Assembly: GCF_009870125.1 (NCBI RefSeq)
Contig: NC_046679.1
Location: 3,348,001 to 3,412,000, forward strand
Origin: Drosophila pseudoobscura
Taxonomy: Eukaryota > Arthropoda > Insecta > Diptera > Drosophilidae
Length of the DNA stretch: 64,000 bases
Direction: 5' to 3'
Each line of letters starts with the position of its first letter. Positions within the stretch are counted from its first letter, which is position 1. A program made the position numbers and the translations under genes. Under the pieces are notes generated by a model. That model worked only from the letters and a program-made list of their open reading frames with translations. It was not told the DNA's origin and ran no database searches. Below are positions 56,065 through 64,000 of the stretch, one piece after another.

Positions 56065-59000
56065 ATGCGCGCCACAATCGAGTTTGAGGAATGCCTAAAG
56101 GATTCGCCGAGATTCAGGTGCGTATCAAGGCCATACCAATACCATGTCACGGATCTCGCGTATCTTTGGCTGAGCTGCTTTTGTCGGGCTGTTTCCGCTT
56201 TTGGCAGTTGATATTTTTGCATTACTGCGATGCGAGAGAGCAGAGCCTCGGGCCATGTAGCGTGACTGGTTGCTATCAGCACCACCCACCCCCTCATTCT
56301 CCTATTCTCTGACTCTGTCTCTCGTTCCCCATCCACGGCTCAAACGCTGGCTGTTTCGGGCTTAATCATCAATCGAACAAACTTTGCACTTGCCCGTCCC
56401 GTCACTGCTTTGGAATTTACATTTATCTGCCAATGAAAAACTATTGCATCTCCCCCCGTCATGCCGTCCATCCACTGGTCCCAACAATTTCTATTGTCTC
56501 CCCACTAATTGTCGAGATGATAAGATTTCACCAAAATTGACTCTGCTTTCGCTCGTAAACACAAAAAAAGAAACAATCCGAAACAAACCCGATGAGGCGA
56601 CAAATCGATGCTTTTAGAGAGCAGCAATGGAGATGATTAGCCCCACAAGAGGCGACGCAACAGTTCGGCCTGCCCTGCAGCGCCACTTTAATTGGAGGCG
56701 CAAATATCGCTTTAATAAAGCGGCATGGCATAAATTAAAAGTGTCATCGTAAACACAAAACGACACAAAGAGTGAGCGAGCCTCCTACCCCGACGGCCGA
56801 TGGCTTCTTGGATTAAGCACGCACAGATAATGTTTTGTTCAGAGGCAACTTTAATCGGTACAACAGTACAACAGCAAGAGCAACGTCAGCATCCATCCCC
56901 ATACTCATACCCATTCCCATTCCCATTCCTACCATCTACAGCATCTGCTGTGCTGTTGTTTACATTTTCAAGATTGTGCTAACGTTTTCAATTTGCTTTT
57001 GTTTGTTTGTGTTTGTGTGTGTGTGTCCAGACAATTTGTGTCCAAGGAGGAGAGCGATATTGAGCACTTGGAGCAGCGGCTGGAGAAAATCATCAAGCTT
57101 TGCAATGTGGCCGTCGACTCGGGGAAGGAGTATGTCAAGAACCAGAGGTAAATGCGCATATAAATTCCGCCTCATGCATATTCATTGTTATCGATTCGAC
57201 TTCCACCTGCCATGTCCACAGCGCCTTTGCCATGTCCTTGTGGGATCTGCAGCAGCATTTTTTAGACAACAAAAACGCCCACAATGCGCTGGGAAAGCTG
57301 ATTCATTGTTTCCAGGTGGGTCCAAGCAGGTTGTCACCGCCAAAAAAAGGCTCCAAAAGCTTAACCATTTTTTGTTTGGATTCCTGGCAGGAAATGAACA
57401 AGTTTCATACCACTCTGTTGGATCAGGCCAGTCGCACGGTGCTCAAAAATCTCACTGTATTTGTAAAGGACGACATCAATCAGGTGAAGGACTACAAGGG
57501 ACACTTTCTCAAGGTCTCCGAGGGCTATGACAATGCATTGATCAAGAACGCACAGGTGTGTTTCAAAACTATATCCTATTTTATAAGCCTATCTGTAAGC
57601 CCTCTTTTCTCCGCAGGCCAGTAAAAATCGTCCACAGGAAGTGCAGGAAGCAGCCAATATCCTTGCCGCCTCCAAGTCCTGCTTCCAGCACACCGCCTTG
57701 GACTATGTCAACTATATAACGCTGGCGCAGTCTCGCAAGGTCCCATCAATACTGTCCACGGTAAGCAAGAAGTCTTCAAAGAGCGGCCAGTCTAAGAATT
57801 ACTTATCTTTCATGAATGAAACCCCTTTTCTGCCTCTTCTCTGCTCCGCTCTGCTTCAGTAAATAAGTGCACGGAGCAGGGGTTTTTTGTTATTGGCATG
57901 ACGTCACAATTATTGTGCGATATATAGATAAGTACATATGTACGGCTTGCTGTTTTCGCCTGTACATTGCATATCTATAGCCATTGATCAACATGTTCGT
58001 TGAGTCAGTGGTTGAGTGTCCGCCAGTTGTCTATCGGGAGTGCTTGCTGCCAGATCGACGTGGACTCACTCTGTCTAACCAGCCTTTTCTTTGTATTTGT
58101 CACGTTTTCATGCTGATCTTCTTGTATATTTTGCATGTGTTTTTTGCGGTTGTGCCGTCAACAGCTGCTGGATTACTATCAGGCGTGCGTGACCTACTAC
58201 CATCAGGGCTTTGACTTGTGCAACGATTTCGACGAGTTCTTCAAAAACATCAGCGAGGACCTGAATGCCCTGCGCGGCGATTACCAGCAGCTGGAGAAGG
58301 TCATGCAGAATCGGCACATGAGCGTGAATCGCTATTGCGATTCGAACACGAACAGTTCCTCGAACAAAATCGAGGGCTATTTGTTTAAGAAAAAATCAAA
58401 GGGCTTCAAGACCTGGTGCAGGCGTTGGTTCTATCTGAGCGACAACCAGTTGGTCTACAGGTGGGTTCTCATGGCTCTCCATTGATCATTTTAAACATCC
58501 TCCCATCCCCAACACCAACACCAATCCCAAACCCAATAAACCCCCACCATTTGCTTGCTTAGTTAATCGTCTATTTTTATTTGCAAACTTTTGATTTTTG
58601 TGATGTTTTATTGTGTTGTGATGTGATGTGTTGTGCTGAACGCTGAAGTGATTTGGATTCGCATTGCAGAAAACGCAGCAACGAGGACTCGTTTTCGGTC
58701 ATGGAGGAGGACCTGCGCATCTGCAGTGTGCGGCCGGTGAACGAGGGCGATCGCCGCTTCTGCTTCGAAGTGATTTCGCCAACCAAGTGAGTATTTGAAC
58801 CGCTGCTGTCATCCAAACTCACAGATAGCAGGTTCTAATCGTATGCCACTCCCATTTAGATCTCACATTCTGCAGGCTGACTCAGCCGATATGCTTTCCC
58901 TGTGGATTTCCGCACTGCAGCACAGTATTGGGGCAGCTATTCAGCATGACGCCACGCACAACTCGCGGCCCCAGTCGACGAACATGCCCAATGCACTGCC

Positions 59001-60489
59001 CGCAAAGCGTAGAATGTAAGTGGAAAACCCATAATAAGGAAATATAATAATAATAATGATTTACAATTCCATGCAGCCACTGGGAGGAGTTTTTAAAGAT
59101 ACCCGGCAATGCACAGTGCTGCGATTGCCGCAGCCAGGATCCTCGCTGGGCCTCCATCAATCTGGGCATTACGCTGTGCATCGAATGCTCTGGTGTCCAT
59201 CGCAGCCTCGGCGTCCACTACAGCAAGGTCCGCTCCCTGACTCTGGATGCCTGGGAGACGGAGAATGTCAAGGTCATGATGGAGCTCGGCAACGAGGTGG
59301 TTAATCGTATATATGAGGCGCGGGTGGGCGATGACTGCGAGCTGAAGCGTCCCACGGAGCAGTGCGAGATTGGAGTGCGCGAGGCTTGGATTAAGGCAAA
59401 GTATGTGGAGCGACGGTTCGTGTGCGCCATGCCCAAGCCACAGGAGCTGCTGGCCAGTGAAACAGCCGAGGTGCTGAGCATAGACAGCGGCGGTGTGGCC
59501 GACGAAGGTGGCAGCGGTGGTGGGGGCAGCAACGTTTTTGGAAAGCATGCCACGCTGCCGTTGGGCGGAACACGAAAGTGGGCTGTCAAGAAGCTGCGCA
59601 GGAGGCGACAGCAGCGTTCTCTGCCAAAAACATTGAGCGACGACCCAAGCATCTATAACACGGCCAAAACGGGCGACGAGCTGGACGAAGATGACGATGA
59701 CGAGTCCATCAACATTCCATCAATGTCGTTGAGCATCTCGCGCGACGATTTGTTGGTCATTGGCGATGACCTAGGCCTGGACAGATATGAGACGCCCTGC
59801 ATTCTGGGCAGCGACCAGGAGAGCACCGAAGGCGAGTCCGATCCAGAGCTACCGGAGGAGGTGCCTTTCACACAGCTGGACGCGAATCAGTTGCTCTACA
59901 AGGCCTCTGTTGTGCACAATCTTCCGATAATGTGCATGGCCTTTGCCCTGGGCGCCGACAAGACATGGAAGAATCCCCAGGATCGTCAGCGCTCGTTTCT
60001 GCATCAGGCCGTCATCTCTGGCTCGGTGATGGCCTGCGAGTATCTGCTGCTGAACGGAGCAGTAATCGATGCGGTCGATGAGCTCGGCTACAGTGCGCTT
60101 CACATATCCACGGCCAAGGGGCACATTGCCCAGGTGTATCTGCTATTGAAAAACAAGGCCGCCTACGACCTGGCCTCGAGTGATGGCAAGAAGGCGCTGG
60201 ACATAGCCGTTGATCAGAAAAACGCCGACATTGTCACACTGTAAGAAGAATACTTTTGCAGAATCGAATCGTTGATGCAATGCTAATTTTCATATTTTAC
60301 AGTCTTCGGCTGACGCGACTCAACGATGAGATTGGCCTGAACGACGAATACAATGGGGAGGACGAGACGTACAAGGATGTGATGAAGGACTTCTCCAACT
60401 TTGCTGCTAGTCAGCCGCGCATGCTGCGTCAGCGCAACGACTCGAACACACTGGAATCCCAGCGCAGCTCTCTGACCAACTCCGACTAG
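56065..60489 (+). CDS. CenB1A: Centaurin beta 1A (ACAP-type Arf GTPase-activating protein)
   Basis: Ten phase-consistent coding exons: 56065-56117, 57031-57147, 57222-57315, 57391-57555, 57617-57760, 58165-58460, 58670-58786, 58860-59015, 59077-60240 and 60303-60489, total 2493 nt or 830 residues. The order is BAR domain (from FEECLKDSPRFR, about 1-250), PH domain (about 263-370, EGYLFKKKSKGFKTWCRRWF), ArfGAP zinc finger (Cys395-X2-Cys398-X16-Cys415-X2-Cys418, arginine finger Arg423 in CSGVHRSLG) and C-terminal ankyrin repeats (about 640-770, GYSALHISTAKGHIAQVYLL). This matches human ACAP1-3, which sense curved membranes and switch off Arf6 during endosomal recycling. Zinc ligands and arginine finger are intact, so GAP activity is expected. 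A long acidic and serine-rich insert separates the ArfGAP and ankyrin parts. Polyadenylation signal at 61180-61185. The gene is divergent from Rassf and convergent with the zinc-finger gene. Confidence 0.95.
56118..57030 (+). other. CenB1A first coding intron
   Basis: Intron of about 0.9 kb after the 17-residue first coding exon, ending in a T/G-rich tract and TGTCCAG acceptor. It contains a CCCATT short repeat near 56898-56931. No gene recognised. Confidence 0.6.
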
Positions 60490-61179
60490 CAGAGAGCAGT
60501 TGGGGGTAGTAGCACTACACCGACGCCAACGCGTCTAAAAAGTTGAAAACTTACTCGTTATTATGGATATTGTATGGATTAGTTAGTTAGGGCGCATATT
60601 GGATTGTTATTGGCTTTAAAGCGCGCTTTACGCATACCAAACCAACTGTTAAACGGTTTCGATGTCTTCTCAATTGCCACTCAACACACTCAATGCATGT
60701 CGTTCTCTGTAGGCAATCTCTCTCGCTTGAAAGGCGCTTCCGATTACACACTTTCATTGCATTTTGCAAACAAGCAAACAAAAAAACATATATCTGATAT
60801 ATAGGTACATTTGGCAAATAGGTTTCTGTTTCCGAAGCATTTCAAGTCCGTTTTTAGCTTAAGCTTTAAGTTATACGTATTTTTAGAGGAAATTATCATT
60901 TAAAATACATGTATTTACCTATATCGTATTGTACATCATCTTATGTGGTATTTATTAAACGATATTTTGTATTTGTAACTACATATACTATACGTATAGG
61001 TACTATATGTATGTACTATGTCTAGCTAGAAATTATATATTGTATTGTGTGTCGTGTATCTTATATCGTATATCGTGTTAAAGAACTGTTTCAATGTTTG
61101 CATGTTTTCGAAAACAATCCAATACATATGTTGATGATATTTGGTGCCAACTGTTGTGAGCATCTCCCTTTAGTTTCAG

Positions 61180-61185
61180 AATAAA
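61180..61185 (+). terminator. AATAAA polyadenylation signal of CenB1A
   Basis: Canonical hexamer about 690 bases after the CenB1A stop codon. The intervening 60490-61179 is AT-rich 3' UTR with no other feature seen. Confidence 0.6.
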
Positions 61186-61328
61186 GTTGTAACTTATTCG
61201 AAGTAACCTAATTACAAATGGTTATTGCTTTTCCCCCTCTGGCACAGCAAACATTAAGTACAGTATGACATCCTCTGTGTTGTAGCTAAATCTCTAGTGA
61301 GAAAATCCCGGCTTTAGGCAGAGGAAGA

Positions 61329-63350
61329 CTAAACAGATTGAAACTCAATCTCGCTCAACTCTGGCTCTGGCTCGGAAGCATAGTCGACACTTTTGTTTTG
61401 GATTTTGTGGACCGTCTGCAGATGTCGCTGAACGGCGCTCCGATCGTTGAACTGCCGCCCACATTCCGTGCAGGAGAACATCACGCCTGCATGGGCAACG
61501 AGGTGGCGACTGAGGCCGGACACGTGATTGAAGCTCCGATCACAAAGATGGCATTTGTGCGTACGTGAGTTACCCATGTGCACACGCGCAATGTGCTGTT
61601 GCAGGTTGGACTTTTGGGCAAAGCAACTCGAGCACTGCGAACACTTGTGACGCTTGGCCCCCGTGTGGATGTCCATGTGGCGCTTGAGGACTTCGCGCTG
61701 CGAAAAGGACAGGTCACACGAATCACATTTGTAGGGCTTGAGGCCCGTGTGGATAATCATATGGCGCTTGAGGGAACTGGCGCAGGACAGTTGCAGCTCA
61801 CAAATGGGGCACTGCAGCGAGCCGCCCTTTCCGTTCTTCAGGTTCTTTATGTGCGCATTGTGGTGTCGCGTCAGTAGTTTCTCCGTGGGGAAGGCCGTTG
61901 GACACATTTGACATTGAAATGTCTTGACCGTATCGGTGACTCGACAGGCCTTTGGTTGAGGCTCGCGAGGCGACTGCTTTGACACAAACTCGCTCGATCG
62001 CTTCCGTTTGCCGACCTGCCGGCTCTCCCGTTTGGGTGTTTTCTCTTTGGGCTGAAAGGACGCACAGAATGTAATAGGGAACATGCCTCAGCCTTTAATC
62101 GACTTACCACAATAATGAGGTTCTGCTCAAAGTTGTAGACCTGCTGCTCCTCAGATATGTCGCCGTCCAAGTTAAATACCACAACATCGCCCATTTCCTC
62201 AGACTTCTCACCGCTGAACTGAATCTCCCCGTCGTCCTTAACTGCACGATAACAGGTTATACAGGGATAATCTATATGAGATTCCTTTTTCATACTAACT
62301 GTTGTAGGACGTGATGTCGCTGTCCTGTTGAAACTCCGGCGGAGGGGAGTCGTGCTTGGGTTCCACCGTACTGGTCGAATTAATAATGTAAATTTCCCCA
62401 TCCTCGGTCCTGACCACATCCCCAGCACCGACACCGACCATCTTAATATCTGTAAATTCGTGAGCAGTGACATCTGTTGGAGAGTCTTCCTCTATGTCGA
62501 TCGGATCCAAGTCGACTTCATCAGCGGCTGAAGTCTCTGGATCGCCGCCCAGCACAAATTCGACCTCCTCCGCTTTCAGGCATTGTGCGGGCGGGTGCTT
62601 CGAGGCTGAGCTGAGACGTCGTTTAATTGGATGCTTGGGAAGTATGGCGGGGGGCGAATCTGGAACGGGCTCTGGGGCAAGCTTTACGTCCGGATCCATA
62701 GGTTCCCACGAACCAGCTTTCTTTTCGACTAGGAATACTTCTAGTTCGCCCACGAGTTTGGCCAGTTGCTCCCTGCGAATCTCCTCGTTCACTTCGTTGC
62801 GAAGTTCCTCCCGCACATCCTGGCGCACCTCGTCGGCCAGCTCCTTGCGAACCTCTGCAGCTACTTCTTGGCGCAACTCGAGGCGCGCGGCCCCCAAACG
62901 CTTGACGAACTCCTGCTCCTGATTCTCCTTGAACTTTTCACGCCATTTCTCGGCCTCTGCCTCGCGCACCTTCTCTTGGTTTGCTATGAATGCCACCGAC
63001 TCCTCGAACTCGAGCTCATCCTCGTCGTAGTCGTCCGACTCCTTTGAAAAGACGCGGCTTTTCTTGCCCAAGCCGAGCAGGCGAATGTGTTTGCGCAATT
63101 TTTTCTCTGTTGCCTGGCTGCGTTGGCGGAACAGGAAGGACTTCTCCAGTTGGTAGCGGCACTCGTCGCATATCTTTTTGGGGAATGGATCTGATGGCTT
63201 TGGATCCAGTGAGACACAGGCCATCAGACGCATCGCAATGGAGAGCCCCGTGGCATCGTCGCCGAATATGGTGTGGGCATCTAGATGCTCCTTCAGACAC
63301 AGGCGGCACAAGGTCTTCAAGTCGGGGTAACACAGCTCCGCCTCTGGCAT
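61329..63350 (-). CDS. ZAD-type C2H2 zinc-finger protein (putative transcription factor)
   Basis: Three phase-consistent coding exons on the minus strand: 62300-63350, 62108-62241 and 61329-62051, total 1908 nt or 635 residues. The N-terminal ZAD (zinc-finger-associated domain) has its four zinc cysteines at Cys15, Cys18, Cys61 and Cys64 (LCRLC and CDEC). A long charged region with repeated EVRKELADEVRQDVREEL follows and looks helical, then an acidic linker. Six C2H2 fingers fill the C-terminal third (FQCQMC, LQCPIC, YKCDSC, HKCSQC, HKCHLC, FSCTEC), joined by TGLKPYK- and TGAKRHK-like linkers. ZAD domains dimerise, and many such Drosophila proteins bind insulators or promoters. I do not recognise the exact orthologue. 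The second exon uses the donor GTTAGT. The gene converges on CenB1A, with only about 130 bases between its stop and the CenB1A polyadenylation signal. Confidence 0.93.
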
Positions 63351-63426
63351 CGCAAACTATCTTTTTCGAATTGTTTTCAAGAACAACAATTCTGATTCCC
63401 TCAGAAATATACCAAAATATACGTCA

Positions 63427-63560
63427 GATAAAATATACGGTCTGACCCTCAGAAATATACTAAAATAGACCGTCTTATTTTTAGAATATACCATAAATAT
63501 ACTGACGAATTTCAAGTTCCATCATGAATATTTCTCGTTTTTAATATTCCGTCGAATAAT
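63427..63560 (+). repeat. ATATACC-rich cassette, copy 2
   Basis: Second copy of the unit at 54858-54990, same orientation. A partial extra copy of its 5' half precedes it (about 63402-63426). It begins 77 bases upstream of the zinc-finger start codon. Confidence 0.75.
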
Positions 63561-63724
63561 GCTGGCAAAGCCATTGAGTTCTAGGCCTACTTTTTATTGT
63601 ATTGTGTCTAAAACAAGGTTTATTCAAAGTAATCCATTGGAATAAATTGCTGGAGAACATTGCACCTATTCTCATTACGTTCCTGCGTCTGCCAGTGCAA
63701 ATGCCTATTCTGCGTCTATTCCGA

Positions 63725-63732
63725 TATCGATA
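63725..63732. promoter_or_regulatory. DRE motif (TATCGATA)
   Basis: Exact eight-base DNA replication-related element, the DREF and BEAF-32 target typical of housekeeping Drosophila promoters. It lies 375 bases upstream of the zinc-finger ATG and is consistent with a TATA-less promoter. Confidence 0.6.
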
Positions 63733-63906
63733 GCAAACGTACGGTAGTGTAAATAGGCTATTTTATTTTTTTATACGTCCAAAAAAAAGTATGTTTTATA
63801 TATACGACCGATTATGATAATAGTATGTTGATAACTAGAGCTATGAAAAAAAAAACCATGGTTTCATGGTTATTGGCCATTATTTCTGCTGACACGTCGA
63901 CAATGT

Positions 63907-64000
63907 CTAACTATGCCTATCTCCGTGCCTGAGACGACAGCGCACACAATTGGCAGGATCCACGGATGCTGGATCGTAGCGTCGGCTGTGCTTGCGACAT
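63907..64000 (-). CDS. Possible C-terminal end of a further minus-strand gene
   Basis: From the right edge the minus strand stays open in one frame through DPANCVRCRLRHGDRHS to TAG at 63907-63909. The basic, Cys-X2-Cys containing end looks protein-like, but only about 30 codons are visible, and a second frame is also partly open. No family recognised; chance is a real alternative. Confidence 0.25.
   Translation of the reverse strand, partial: CRKHSRRYDPASVDPANCVRCRLRHGDRHS

Larger units (their letters stand above)
63351..63906. promoter_or_regulatory. Promoter region of the zinc-finger gene
   Basis: About 550 bases upstream of the zinc-finger ATG. It includes the second ATATACC cassette and a DRE motif. 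An AACCATGGTTTCATGGTT palindromic repeat sits near 63854-63871. No TATA box is evident. Confidence 0.45.

Overview
The window is eukaryotic, insect DNA and almost certainly from a Drosophila species. Genes have short exons with GTRAGT donors and pyrimidine-CAG acceptors, long introns rich in CA/GT microsatellites, and proteins that match Drosophila families. The set (testican/Carrier of Wingless, LIM-type Rassf, Centaurin beta 1A, aminoacylase-1 cluster, ZP/PAN protein) corresponds to a neighbourhood of the right arm of chromosome 3 in D. melanogaster. Sequence differences and polyglutamine expansions suggest another species, perhaps of the obscura group; that assignment is inference.

Layout. 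Positions 1-3617 (minus) hold the 5' portion of a secreted PAN/ZP-domain apical matrix protein running off the left edge. At 5780-6702 (plus) lies a degraded, intronless copy of a VMP1/Tango5-like gene. From 11655 to 48845 (minus) stretches Cow, the secreted testican-type Wingless carrier: eleven coding exons, including a first coding intron of about 27 kb. Inside that intron, on the opposite strand, sit three tandem intact aminoacylase-1 genes (32152-37098) with identical exon lengths and a decayed fourth copy just downstream. Rassf (51386-54387, minus) and CenB1A (56065-60489, plus) are divergent neighbours, and a ZAD C2H2 zinc-finger gene (61329-63350, minus) converges on CenB1A. The right edge may carry the last codons of another minus-strand gene.

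All multi-exon models below were joined by hand. In each case splice phases match at every junction and no stop interrupts the reading frame, which is the main support for the boundaries. UTR and promoter positions are much less certain.

Functionally the genes are not one pathway. Cow acts outside cells on Wingless spreading, Rassf feeds into Hippo kinase regulation, CenB1A is an Arf6-type GTPase activator at membranes, the aminoacylases recycle N-acetyl amino acids, and the ZP protein builds apical matrix. The points most worth a second look are the nested aminoacylase array with its GATA-site clusters and relict, the VMP1 retrocopy, a 133-bp ATATACC-rich cassette shared by two promoters, and phase-compatible exon-like segments that could give Cow an alternative N-terminus.
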